64,000 bases of DNA, taken from assembly GCA_000818945.1 (NCBI GenBank), contig KN805371.1, positions 1,426,696 to 1,490,695 of the forward strand, read 5' to 3'. This DNA comes from Schizochytrium sp. CCTCC M209059 (taxonomy: Eukaryota > Sar > Bigyra > Thraustochytrida > Thraustochytriidae). Below, piece by piece: positions 19,427-30,114 of this stretch (its first letter is position 1; each line of letters opens with the position of its first letter). A program made the translations under genes and the position numbers. Below the pieces are notes generated by a model. The model did not search any database and had not been told where the DNA came from. It was given only the letters and a program-made list of their open reading frames with translations.

Positions 19427-21234
19427 CGTTGCGCGCGAAGCCCTTGTTGTTTTTCTACAGCTTGTTGACGACTTGAAAAAAAATAAAATAAAACTAACCA
19501 CCAACTTGCCCATGAGGCCTATGCGCCGAGGGTCATCGTACAATCCAGATTCTGATGTGCGAATATTTCATCTGCACTGGCATGGAATGCTCGACGTAGA
19601 GCGCCGCAATGGACTTTTTGAGCTGACAAGGATGAAGACGACCATCAGCCGGCCACAATAGACTGCGTGAGGAGCAACCACATAAGCCAGCGCAGCCTGC
19701 TGGCGTTTTGTACTCCATTCGCTAAGTCGGTGACTTTGCATTTTCGCTCGCTGTCACGACTCTGCAAGACGAGTAGCGGCTGCTGTCTGTCATCGTCCAT
19801 CCATCAAGCAGCCCTCCAGCCAGCAGTGCAGTCACCCAGTAAGGCTCCCTGCCTCCCGCCGCAATCAAACAAGCAAGCACGTCTTGCCGCGCCGAGGTAT
19901 ACGTCACGCATTACCTTCTCCTCTCTGCTCCCTGCTCCCTGCTCCTCCAACGTGCCGACCCTGCTGTCAAGCACGCGCAGCTGCTCTTCGTGATGGCTGG
20001 CGGCTTGGCTCTGCTGTGCTGCTCTGCTCTGCTCTGCTCTATTCCGCACCGCTCGCGCGACCTTGGTCGTGGCTGACTGACGCCGGGCCAAAAGAGTCAA
20101 GGCAGGCCTCTCTCTCTCTCTCTCTCTCTCTACCTCTCTCTCTACCTCTTGCCCTCTCGCAATGCTCAAACTCCTACCTTCCATTCTTCCAGTGCGCCGG
20201 GCGGCCGGGACACCTTGGCAGCGCCAGTCCTGGTCGCAACCTTCGAGTTGCCTCGGCCGAGACCTGTCGCGTCGCGTCGTGCCGAGTTGTTTCGTTGATA
20301 CTTCGTGGATTCGTTGTTTCGTGTCAGCCAAGAATGCTTGCATTCGCTTGCTCGTGAATTGTTTCTGTTGAAACTGCCTGGAGCCGAGGCCGCGTCGCAG
20401 CGCCGTGCTGCGCTGCGCTCCTACTCCCCCTCCTACGAAAGGCCGCGGTGCCAGAAGCACACCGTTCATCGCGTTCCTGTGGACGCGGCACGCGGATTGG
20501 ACGCGCAACGCAACGCGCAGCAGTTGGCCGCTCCAACTGCAGCGGCAGCAGCAGCAGCAGCATCGTCCAGACGGACGCTCGCTTTCGCAACGTACTCCTT
20601 AGTGTTCGACCCTCTTCCGGTCTCGCTTTGCCGCGCCAAAACGCAAGGAAGGAGCCCCGACCCCTCTGCGCTGCATGCACCCTGGCGGCCACTGCCCTGC
20701 CGCGTCCAGCCTCTGCGCCGCGAGCAAGCTCTGCATCCTTTCCTCTCCTCTCCCTTCTCGCAGCTGCTCGCTTGCTTGCGTTCCTCTCGCACACCTCCCA
20801 AGTGCGCCCCGATTTCGCCAGCAAGACGCGGCAACTAACTGCTCCTGCGCACCAGGGGCCCCGCTCGCCCGCCCGCCTCGCCCGCCAAGCCGAGCCACGC
20901 CGCGCCGCGGTCTCTGCTCCGCGGTCTCTGCTCCGCCGCGCGGCTGCTCTGCTCTGCGCTGCGCTGCGCTGCTCGCTCTGCTCTGCTCGCTCTGCTTTGC
21001 TCTCTCTGCGCGGCGGCCGCGGTGTGCCCGGACGAACTTGATAACGCGGCGGCGGGCGAGGGAGGCCTCGCTCGGAGGGGCCGCAAAAGCGTAGCTCTCG
21101 CCGCGCGGAGCCGCGCGACCCGGCGGGCACGGCAGACCCGCTTCGGAGAGAGCTGGCAGGCGCTGCCGAGGAGCGAGCGGGCGGGCGGGCGCCGCCGGGG
21201 AGCGCGGCGGAGAGGACGGAGGCGCGCGGGTTGG
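19427..21234. other. Long divergent GC-rich region with 5-bp arrays
   Basis: About 1.8 kb between divergent start codons. It contains (CT)n at 20108-20152, GCTCT-type 5-bp arrays at about 20020-20042 and 20938-21000, and (GGGC)n near 21178-21196. ORFs up to 380 codons here occur on both strands in overlapping phases and carry no domain. They are read as composition artefacts. Confidence 0.5.
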
Positions 21235-22560
21235 ATGGGGATGGGGATGGGGATGATGACGATGAGCATGGCCGCCCTGGAAGTCCCGGAGGTCCTCGCG
21301 GCCGGCGCCGAGGGCTTGGCGAGGGGCGCTCTCGCCGTCGCGGTGGCGACGTCCACGAGCAACTACGCGGTCAGCTGGCCGCAGGCAGCCTGGATCGCGG
21401 CGGGCGGCGCCGGCGCCGCGTGGACGTGGTGGTGGGGCGCAGGGTTCGAGCAGGGGGACGGGTTCGCGACCCTGGCGCTGCTGGCCCCGGCGCTGACCAG
21501 CCTCACGTACTGGGTCCATGGCCTCCTTTTGTTGCTGCTGGACATCGAAAAATGGCCCGCGCTGTACAAGTACAAGATTCAGCTCGGAAAGGATTTTGAC
21601 GTCAAGCGCTTGCCAGGTCTGGTCAGGAACATTCTTGTTGGCCATGTCTTCGTTTCCCTGCCCCTCTCGGTTGCCATTTGGTATTCGGGGCGCATCGAGA
21701 CCTCGCCTCGTATCCCGGGCTTTGTTGAGATGTTCGTGCACCTGGCGATCTTCCTACTCGTGGACGAGGTTCTCTTTTACTACACACATCGTGCGTGTCA
21801 CGAGTCTCCTTTTCTTTACAAGCACGTGCACAAGATACACCACCAATATACGGCCCCGATCGGGCTGGCGGCTGACTATGCGCATCCTCTAGAGCACCTC
21901 TTTGTGAATCTTATTCCTAATCTTGCTGGAGCTCTTCTTGTGCGCGCGCATGCGGTCACCTTCATTCTCTGGTGGGTCACTGTAAGTTCGGGGTCTTCTG
22001 CGGATGCTTCGCTTCGTGAGCGCAAAGTGTACTGACCTACCCTTTGCTTCAATATGCGCAGACTGTTATTGGAACGCAATGTAATCATTCGGGCTACAGG
22101 ATGTGGTGGCTCCCGCAGAGCGAGGACAACCCGAACATGCACGATTTGCACCACATGAAGTTCACGTGTAAGTTCCTTGATTCGCTTCGCTTCGCCGTGC
22201 CTTCCTTGCCTTGCCTTACCATGCCCCGCTGAGGAACGAGGGAGACTGACACGCTTCACGCGCACATGGATGGATGGCTTCGTTTGCATTGGATTGGACT
22301 GGATTGGAATTGTTTTCATTTGTGACAATTTGCTTATTCGGTTTCTTGCTCTTCTTTTTTTTTTTCTTTCTTTCTTTCTTGCTTCTTTTTTCTTATCGAT
22401 CTGTACAAATCAAATGAACTCACCCGCTGCTGCTGCTGCTATCTGCTGGTGGTCGCTCGAAACAGGCAACTTCGGCTCAATGGGGATTTTGGATAAGCTG
22501 CACGGCACGTACAGAGATTGGCGCGAAGTAACCGGGAAGGTCAGCAAAAAGACCTTGTGA
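21235..22560 (+). CDS. Fatty-acid-hydroxylase / sterol-desaturase superfamily enzyme, 3 exons, 315 aa
   Basis: Exons are 21235-21981, 22062-22167 and 22466-22560; donors are GTAAGT and the joined length is exactly 316 codons. Several in-frame ATGs cluster at the start (GGGATG repeats), so the exact N-terminus is uncertain. Membrane segments lie at about 55-75, 85-105 and 140-160. The di-iron histidine clusters are all present: HRACHE, HKIHH, an AHPLEH segment, and HDLHH just before the last splice. This protein fits the short bacterial/protist branch of the family rather than a clear ERG3, ERG25 or C4-hydroxylase. It would be an ER membrane oxygenase using O2 and an electron donor on a sterol, sphingolipid or fatty substrate. 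The last intron contains pentanucleotide and poly-T stretches. Confidence 0.85.
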
Positions 22561-22929
22561 GCGAGCGCACAAGGTTTTTTTTTTTTTCTCTTTTTCCACT
22601 GGATGACAACGATGATGTGTGCGCGCTTTTGTGTGTGTATGTGTATCTCGAGCCGCGCTGGCTGCTCGACTGATTCATTAACGGGCTTGTTAGCTGATGT
22701 ATGTATAAAGTAACGTAGAGAGGCGATCTTCTCCACCAACCAGTTCTCTCGCGTGCGCTCACTTTCACTTTTTCGCGCGCGCAACCTGGCTTGATTTCTT
22801 GTTCTTTGCTTCTTGGCCTCCTCGTCCGAACACTTTTGTTCCACAGTTTCCGAGGAGGACGAAAAAGGCGCAGGCTACCTAGCTAGCCAGCAACGACTGC
22901 GCTCGACACGCTTGTTGCGAGAGCAACCC
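22561..22929. other. Convergent 3' spacer
   Basis: 369 bp between two converging stop codons, with a poly-T run right after the hydroxylase stop. No gene is seen. Confidence 0.6.
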
Positions 22930-23250
22930 TTAGGCAAAGATGGACACTTGTGTGACCCAGCAGGCAAAAATGAGCACTGCGAGACCCTGGATAACGCGCT
23001 TGCGCAAAAGGCAGGCGTCGAGGAAGTGCGGCGAAAGCGAGGAATCGTCGAGGCACTGATATGAAGTGCTAGCTTCACGAGCCATGAGCTTGTCGAAGAG
23101 CTTCCAGCTGAAAAAGAGCGAATCGTAATCAGAATCATTGTTGCCTTCGTGGGCCGAGGTGGTGCTGCCCTCTTGTCCACTACCCTCGTGGTTGTTCTCG
23201 CGGCGAGGGGCATCCCGAATCGCCCACGAATTTCCACCATCCTCGTCGTC

Positions 23251-23305
<55 letters not shown>

Positions 23306-24903
23306 CCCTCAGCACCTTGAGACTCGAAGCTGTCCTCTACTTGGCCATCCTGCGACGATACACGAAGAGAGTACGAAAGGCCAAACAGGAGAAACGTGCA
23401 CACCCAAAAGCTCACTGCGGCGTAGTGAAGAAAGTTGGACATGGTGAAGATGCCAAACATCTTATCACCAGCAACATCCTCGATCACCTCGAGCACGAGA
23501 CGGACAGCGCCCACACTGACGCCAGCCTTGAGCGTGATCTCACCAGCACGACGCGTAGGAATACGCGACACCATGCCCCAAATGTAGACACAGAGCAGCG
23601 GCGGGCCGAGGTACGCCTGAGGCTTGTTAATGATGGTAAAAAGGCTGCTGCCCAAGTACGGCATGACGGGAAGCCAGGCGAGCGCAAGAAGGGCAAGCAC
23701 AATAATGGTGATGCGCCCGACAAGCACGAGGCGCTCCTCCGTCGCTTCCGGGTACCATTGGCGCCAGACAGTGAGTGCAAAGAGAGTTCCCGAAGAGTTG
23801 AAGACGCTGGCAAGTGCAGACATGAGCGCCGAGAGCATGCTGGCGATAATGAGTCCGCGCATGTTTTTGGGAACAACATTGAGCACGAGCCACGGATACG
23901 AGGAGTCGTAGTTGAATTTCTCGAGCTCAGCGGGTGTGAGGCGCTCCTCGACGAGAACGCGCGCGCAAAGACCGGGCACGACCATGATGAAAAAAGGAAT
24001 GAACTTGAGTGTGGCCGCAAAGAGGCAGCCGACCTGGCCGTGCGCGACGTTCTTGGCCGCCAACGTGCGCTGCACAATCACCTGATCGACGCCAAAATAC
24101 CAAGGCGCAAAAGTATAAAAGCCAAAGATGAAGCCGGTCCAGGGCATCGTGGGGTCCGAGCTCGGACGAAAGAGATGCATGAAGCGCGGGTCCACGTCGT
24201 CAAGGGCATTGACAGAGTCAACAAGGCCAGACCAGCCCCCGACCGCGCCAAGCGAGTACGCGAGCATGATGAAGCCGCCTGCCACGAGCACAACCGTTTG
24301 CAGGACCTCGGTGTAGATGACGGCCTCGAGGCCGCCGACCACCGTGTAGAGCGTGGTGAAGGCGATGAGAAGCACGACAGCGACTGTCTTGTTGACGTCG
24401 AGGAGCTCGACGAGGATCAGCTGACCGGCAAAGAGGGTGGCGCTGATGCGCGAAAGCACATAGACAGCGAGGGAGACGGCGACCATGATGGTTTTGCACT
24501 TGAGGTTGTAGCGGCGCTCGAGATAGTCGGGTGTGGTCTCGATGGCCGCACTCAGGTACGTGGGCAGAAAGAACATGCCCAGCGCGAGGACGCAGATGAC
24601 GGCGCCGATCTCGTAAAAGGCCGTGGCCACGCCCGAAGAGGCCGCGCCTCCTGCGAGTCCAACAAAGTGCTCGCTGCCGATGTTGCTCGCAAAGAGCGAG
24701 AAGCCGACGGCCGTAAAGCGCACGCTGCGGTCCGCGAGAAAGTAGCCCGCGGACGTCTGCTTCCCGCTGCGAAAGCTGACCCACGCAAAGATGATAATGA
24801 CCACCACGTAGTACAGAATCAGGGTGACCCAGTCGCCGACGCCCATGGCGTTGGCGATGCTGGCCTTGCCCAGCGCGTCCTCATTCGCCACGGCGTCCGC
24901 CAT
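22930..24903 (-). CDS. SLC5-type sodium/solute symporter, 657 aa
   Basis: Intronless, ATG at 24903. The protein has the 14-helix plan of the sodium:solute symporter family. An extracellular N-terminus precedes TM1 (WVTLILYYVVVIIIFAWVSF). The SSF signatures follow: FLADRSV, GFSLFASNIGSEHFVGLAG (the TM2 substrate/Na+ region), TTPDYLERRY, GGLEAVIYTE and a TM6-7 with WYFGVDQVIVQRTLAAKN. These resemble SGLT-type sugar or inositol carriers more than proline or iodide carriers. The long cytosolic loop between TM13 and TM14 carries about 17 consecutive glutamines (CTG tract at about 23257-23300), then an acidic stretch. A final helix (KRVIQGLAVLIFACWVTQVS) ends the chain. Likely a plasma-membrane Na+-coupled uptake system; the substrate is not deducible. 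Confidence 0.93.
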
Positions 24904-25321
24904 CTTCCTTGAAGTCTCCTCCTCCTCCTCCTCCTGCCGCTGCTACGCTTGCCGCTACGAAAGGCCTCGTCCTCGAGCACCTGCTGCTGCTCCTCCAGGT
25001 AGCCGACAAGGGCTTCCTGCGGCAGCGTCTCGGCCTCGTTGTCACGCGATCTCCGCCTCGTACGCGCGGGCGCGGGGCTCGCCGTGCGCGCGTGCGTGCG
25101 GGCGCGCGCGTGCGTGCGTGCGTACGTGCGTGCGGGAGCAGGTCCGTGCGCGCGCGCGAGCGTGTGCGTGCGTGCGTGCGAGCGAGCGAGCGACCGCGCG
25201 GCGTCCGTTCGGGTTCTGGGTCGAGCGAGCGAGCGAGGCGCGCTACTAACAGAGTAAGGCGCGCCCTTGCATTTATGCCTTCGTGCGTGCCTGCGAGTCC
25301 AGGACCGCGCTGGCAGGCGGG

Positions 25322-25361
<40 letters not shown>

Positions 25362-26663
25362 CGCGAGCGGGACCGCGCGGGGGGCCCGGCCTCGCGCCGC
25401 GGAGCCGACGAGGCCGCGCAGGGTCGGCGCGGCAGGGCGGGGAGACGAGGCGGGCGCCGCGGGGACCAGGCGGGGGCTAGGGTTTGCGGTAGCTGGGCGG
25501 TAGGCGGGGCGCCGCAAGTGGAGAATGGCGGCGCGCAAGTGGGGAATGCAGGGCGCGCGACTTGCGGGTGGATAAGAAGTGTGTTTGAGTGTATTTTGTG
25601 AGATTGTTTTGTTGATAAGCAGGTGGCAGGAGGACAAAGAGAGCGAGGAAGAGGCGAAAGAGCAGCGCGAAGATACGCCCGAGGATACGGCCGCGCGGCG
25701 CGGAGGCCCTGCACAGCGCGGTGCGGGAAGGCGCAGAGGCCCTGCACAAGGGCCCCGCCGCAGGCCAAGGGCAGAGGCAAGGCGCGGGGCCTCGGGCGGG
25801 CGATGGCGATGACGACGAAGTGAAGACGTTGAAGATGATTGATGATAAGACGCCATGCTCGACGACGACAACAACGACACCAACGAGGACAACACCGACG
25901 ACGACGACGACACCGTCGACGACGAGGACGGGGAGGAAGACAAGTGCAGGCAGGAGCTGGGGAAGGGCCGGGCGCGGAGAGCAGGCGAGGCTCGAGCGGC
26001 AGACGCGCGGGTGGGCGAGTGTGTACATGCGTGGCGCACCAGCGCGTCGACGCGGGAGACCTCGCGGCGGCGCAGTGGCGAAACGAAGGCGGTGGCAGCG
26101 CGGGCTCACAGGCGCGTCGACCGGGCGGCACGTGCAGGCGGGGGCGGCGGGGCCGAGACGCGCGCGAGAGACGGCGGGGCGAAGATATCGCGAGCGAGGT
26201 CTCGGGTCGGGAGTGGATGCCTGCCTGAGCAGCTGAGCGAGGAGGAGGAGGAGGAGGAGGAGGAGGAGGAGAAGAGTCCTCGATGCACCTCGCGTGCGTC
26301 CACGAGACGAGACGAGGCGAGTCGAGACGAGAAGAAGACCACGCGTGCAGACCGAGACCGAGACCGAGACCCGCGCACGGAGCGCAGGAGAGGCAGAGAC
26401 TGCAGCGGACATGCTTCGCGCCGAGAGCGCGTGCGCGAGGGAAGGCGCGAGGGAAGGCGCGAGGGAAGGCGCGGCGTCGAACGAACCCCAGAACTGGCCG
26501 GCACAGAAGAAGGGAGCAAAAGCAGCAAGAGCACTTAGCAAAACCCGAACGCCGCGGAGGAGGAGGAGGAGAAGAAGAGCTCTCTCGGGACGCAGAGCAG
26601 AGCAGAGCAGCGGCCGAGGACGAGTGACGGACGGCCAGCCAGCCAGTCTAGAGGACGAGCCCG
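24904..26663. other. Long divergent GC-rich region with microsatellites
   Basis: About 1.76 kb between the symporter and the H3-like gene. It holds (CGTG)n at about 25085-25135, (GGCA)n at 25313-25361, GACGAC-rich DNA at about 25860-25925, (GAG)n at 26239-26270, GAGACC repeats near 26350-26375 and GAAGGCGCGAG repeats at 26436-26470. Overlapping ORFs of over 400 codons on both strands are low-complexity and are not accepted as genes. Confidence 0.5.
25313..25361. repeat. (GGCA)n microsatellite
   Basis: About eleven near-perfect GGCA units. Confidence 0.9.
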
Positions 26664-27119
26664 ATGGCGCGCAAGAAGCAGACAGTGTACAAGGCGGTGG
26701 GGGCCAAGGCCCCACGCATGAGGCCCATCATGGTCTCTGAGCAGCACCAGCAGCAGAGGCGGCAGCAAGACAAAGGCGTGCTTGCGGGCGGGGCGAGGAG
26801 GGGCGTCCAGCGCGATCTCGTGCTTCCGCGAAGCGTGGAGGGAAAGCGGGCGCGGAGACTTGCGACGGAAGAAGACCTGGACCTTATCATTCGCAGAGGA
26901 CCTTTTCGACGTCTGGTCGAGGGGCTCGTCCGCGAAAAGACGGACCTCCGAATATCGGGCGCTGCCCTCGCAAGTTTGCAAGAGGCCGCCGAGACCTACC
27001 TCGTTGGCGTCTTTCGCGACGCCGCCGTGAGCGCTTCAGCGTCGCACCACGTCTTTGTGCGCTCCAAAGACCTGGCGCTCGCACGCAGAATTCGAGGTCT
27101 TGCGCCTTCTTGTGTATAA
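26664..27119 (+). CDS. Highly divergent histone H3 variant, 151 aa
   Basis: Intronless, ATG at 26664. After Met the tail ARKKQTVYKAVGAKAPR aligns with the canonical H3 tail: lysines at positions 4, 9 and 14 are kept, but T3 is Lys, S10 is Ala and K18 is Met. A Gln-rich linker (SEQHQQQRRQQD) follows, and the usual alpha-N segment is replaced. The histone fold begins at about LIIRRGPFRRLV, with KTDLR in loop 1 at the same spacing as normal H3, then LQEAAETYLVGVF (alpha 2) and KDLALARRIRG (alpha 3). By alignment, H3 residues Cys110, His113, Arg116 and Thr118 become Ser, Ala, His and Phe. It is a real H3 relative but not a replication-dependent H3. It could be a centromeric or specialised variant. 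An AATAAA overlaps the stop region. Confidence 0.85.
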   Translation: MARKKQTVYKAVGAKAPRMRPIMVSEQHQQQRRQQDKGVLAGGARRGVQRDLVLPRSVEGKRARRLATEEDLDLIIRRGPFRRLVEGLVREKTDLRISGAALASLQEAAETYLVGVFRDAAVSASASHHVFVRSKDLALARRIRGLAPSCV

Positions 27120-27746
27120 TAAAGAAATGATGAATGTAGCTTATGAATGAATGGATAGATAGATAGATGAGATGGATGTCATTACTTAGTTGACGGTGTG
27201 TTCACTTCATCAGCTGCTATGACGCTTAATTTGGCTTGCTGGCTGGCTGGCTGGCTGGTTAGCTGGCTGATTGGGGCAGTGACCTTGCTTGCTTGCTTGC
27301 TTGCTTTCTCGCTCGCTCGTTCATTAATTCTTAAAAACCTACCTTTCCGGTGGACGTGCTTGGCTAAATTGAGATGTGGAGCCGCGGCCCAACTGGCCTT
27401 TCGTGCGCTGATTCATTCGTTTACGAAATAGCAGCCGCTGACCACTCGTACAAAGCAAAGAAGAAAAAGCGGGTGGTGCAGTGGCAACATAGCGTGGGCG
27501 CCTAAAGACATTGAGAACAGACGAAAAAAAGGTGTGTACTCTGTGCCTCTTTCGTTCATGAGGGCGCGGAGCGGAGCGTGGCGAGCTTTCAGCTTCTGAG
27601 AAGAGAAGAAGCTTGCGCGCTTGGCTGCTGCCAATCGTGGCGACAGCGCGTCGAGGGAGCGAAAAGGACATTGACGCCGCAGCAGCGTCAAGGAACCAAA
27701 ACGAAGTGTTCTCTTTTCCTTTTTGCTGCGAGTGTAGCAGAGGCCG
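27120..27746. other. Intergenic with GATA and GGCT/TTGC tetranucleotide tracts
   Basis: About 630 bp. (GATA)n lies at about 27155-27172, (TGGC)n at 27238-27262 and (TTGC)n at 27287-27306. It is followed by the 5' flank of the coiled-coil gene. No gene is seen. Confidence 0.5.
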
Positions 27747-29480
27747 ATGCCGAAGAGCAAGCCGCCCTTGCGCAAAGGGCAGAGCACGCGGAGTACTGCA
27801 GGAAGCGCCACCGCAAGACTCGGGACGACCAAGAGCGCGGGCGCGGCCAAAAATGCGAGCTCGAGGCGTCTCCCAAGCGTGATTCAACGAGCATCGACGG
27901 TCAGCGCCATCAGTTCGGGATCTCGAAAAAGCACCGCAAAACCATCGCTGAAGAGAGGCGCCTCCAAGACAGGCAACAAATTGCTCAAGAAAGATGGCAA
28001 GTCCAAGGCCGCTGCCACCGAAGCGACTCTTTTGTCCCGTGCAGAAAGCGCAGAGAAAAAAGTTGAGGTCCAGCGTGAGCAACTCGAGCATGCCCTCATG
28101 CGCATGGCAGAACTCGAAGAGCAACTGCTCCGCGTCGACGCGTGCCGCGAAAAGGAAGTCAACGCAAGATCTTGCGCCGAAGACGAAGTCGAGGGCCTAC
28201 AAACGCAAATAAATTTGCTGCAGGCGGACCTTGCCGACGCTCGACACGAGGCCGCGCAAAATGCCGAGGAGCGAGAAACCGCCGTTGCGGCGCGCGCCGC
28301 CATGGAAAAGGAGCGTGACGACGCTCTTCAGCAAGCCAAAGACGCGCTCTTGCATGCCGAAGCAATGCAAGCACAGTGCTCCATGGCGCAGGATGCAAAC
28401 GAAAAGGCCCAAATTATCATGGAAGAGGCCACAAGTCGCGACCAGCTCCGAGAGGAAGAGGCGCGCAAAAGGCGCATCGAGGTCGAGCGTCGAGAGCAGG
28501 CTGCGCGCGAGGCTCAGGATGACGCGCGCAAGGAGGCAATCGAGATACAAACGCGTGCAGATGTGGAACGTAAAGCGCTGCGTGCAAAACTACGTGCAGC
28601 AAGGGACGAGACTGTTCTCGTGCGTGATCAGCTTCGTGCGCGCCAAGAGGAGGTGGAGCTCTTGGCGGAAAAACTGCGTCAGCCGCGGCCAGCGCTCGAG
28701 CAGGTGCGCGACGAAATGCGCGAGATCATTCAGCATCTCTTGCGAGCACTGCAAGAAAAGGTTGCTGAAAGAGACGCTCTGCGCGGCGGCGAGTCGCTTC
28801 GCTGGAAAATCATTCACACCAAGATGGAGACGCTCACGGATCAGATTGGTCGCATCTTTGACATTTTCGCTTCCAAGGTCTACGAGAAGGAGGCCGTCAT
28901 TGCTGGCCTTCAGGCAGATCTCGAGAAGCAACATGCGGCCCATGCCGAGACCAAATCCCAAGTTGTCGTCGTGCGCAGCGAGCAAGACATGCTCAAGCTT
29001 CTCTTTCACGCAGAACCCAACCTATTCTTGCGCTCTGGATATCATCCGCGCAGTGGCGCTGCACGCTTTGGGGCCCTCGTAGCCAATGGCGCGCCGCAGC
29101 ACATCTCAAACCAGCGCGAATCCGCACGAAAGGGCCTTCCAAAAGCTAAAGGAGCGATGAGTGCTGTTGGGAATGCGAGAGGAGGCGGCATTTCGGACGA
29201 CATGCGCGCGCAGGACGAGTCACCGGTTCCTTTGCGCGCGCGACTACTCTTGAGCGCCACACGGGCCGATGAAGTTGCAAGAATTATTGAGCGAAACCGC
29301 ACTTGGAATGACGAGTGCTCGACGCTCCTCTTGACGTGTTGTATTGCGTGCGGGGCCTTTTTTCTCGATGCGGACATGGCTTGGCCTTGCGCGTGTGCCT
29401 CTTCGCACGCCTTGACGACGGAGCATGAGGCGTATACCGTGCTCGCCAGCGAACTCTACCCAAGTCCCGCAACGCTTTAG
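27747..29480 (+). CDS. Orphan coiled-coil protein, 577 aa
   Basis: Intronless, ATG at 27747 (MPKSKPPLRKGQSTRSTAGS). The first 85 residues are a basic Ser/Lys-rich unfolded region. Residues about 90-410 are almost continuous coiled coil (LEHALMRMAELEEQLLR, EEARKRRIEVERREQAAREA). The last 160 residues are less charged and look folded. They include a Cys-rich stretch (LLLTCCIACGAFFLDADMAW and CACASS) near the C-terminus that could bind metal or sit at a membrane. No family is recognised. Length, unbroken frame and heptad pattern support a real structural protein. It converges with the formin gene. Confidence 0.7.
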   Translation: MPKSKPPLRKGQSTRSTAGSATARLGTTKSAGAAKNASSRRLPSVIQRASTVSAISSGSRKSTAKPSLKRGASKTGNKLLKKDGKSKAAATEATLLSRAESAEKKVEVQREQLEHALMRMAELEEQLLRVDACREKEVNARSCAEDEVEGLQTQINLLQADLADARHEAAQNAEERETAVAARAAMEKERDDALQQAKDALLHAEAMQAQCSMAQDANEKAQIIMEEATSRDQLREEEARKRRIEVERREQAAREAQDDARKEAIEIQTRADVERKALRAKLRAARDETVLVRDQLRARQEEVELLAEKLRQPRPALEQVRDEMREIIQHLLRALQEKVAERDALRGGESLRWKIIHTKMETLTDQIGRIFDIFASKVYEKEAVIAGLQADLEKQHAAHAETKSQVVVVRSEQDMLKLLFHAEPNLFLRSGYHPRSGAARFGALVANGAPQHISNQRESARKGLPKAKGAMSAVGNARGGGISDDMRAQDESPVPLRARLLLSATRADEVARIIERNRTWNDECSTLLLTCCIACGAFFLDADMAWPCACASSHALTTEHEAYTVLASELYPSPATL

Positions 29481-30114
29481 TTCGTTTTCCTGTTTCTTTT
29501 CTTTTCCTTAAGGGTAATGAGGGAGAGAATAGTGCAGCTCTCAATCATGTAAAGTTGTTCTCTCTCGCAACTGTATATCTTTGAGCCAATTGGAGGCTTT
29601 GCGAGTAAATGAGGAACACGCTCACGTTATCGTAACATAACTTCTGATGCAAATTTATTTACTACCTTCTTTTAGCCTTTGTCACAGAAAACCTAGACAT
29701 AGCCTAACTTGAAAGAGAGACAAAGAGAGAGAGAAAAGAAAAGAAATGAGGTTTACTACATGGAATGCCAATGGTATATCAAGACACGGGGAAAGACGAG
29801 TCGGACGTACGGATCTCTGGCTGCTTCTTGTTGCAGCACCGTTGACCGACTGATGCACATCGCTCGCTTCATGCAGAATAACAACAGAGATAACATAACT
29901 AACACAGTTTTGGCGCACCGTCGATAAAGGGGTGTAAGAACAGAGGGTGCCAACCAGAAGAGGTCTCATGGTCACGCGAGGATAAAGTAAGAAAGAAATT
30001 CAGAAAGAGGATGTCGGGCGGTTGGGCCGTCCCTGCCAGGACGACGATGGAGCATGTGTGTGTGAAGAAAGCAGGAAATAAGTGCAAGGGCATGTTCATG
30101 GGTCGCGTCAATGT
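29481..30114. other. Convergent 3' spacer
   Basis: 634 bp, AT-richer than the flanking genes, with a GA-rich stretch near 29712-29745. No gene or RNA is recognised. Confidence 0.55.

Noticed and set aside
20324..21741. 380-codon minus-strand ORF and partners near 20.3-21.7 kb
   Set aside because: Overlaps the hydroxylase first exon in antisense, with no recognisable content.
23149..24912. 587-codon plus-strand ORF antisense to the SLC5 symporter
   Set aside because: Shadow of GC-rich third codon positions on the opposite strand. The minus-strand product is a clear 14-TM transporter.
24819..26715. Overlapping ORFs of over 400 codons on the minus strand between the symporter and H3-like genes
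   Set aside because: Low-complexity Arg/Pro/Ser sequence from microsatellites, open in several phases at once.
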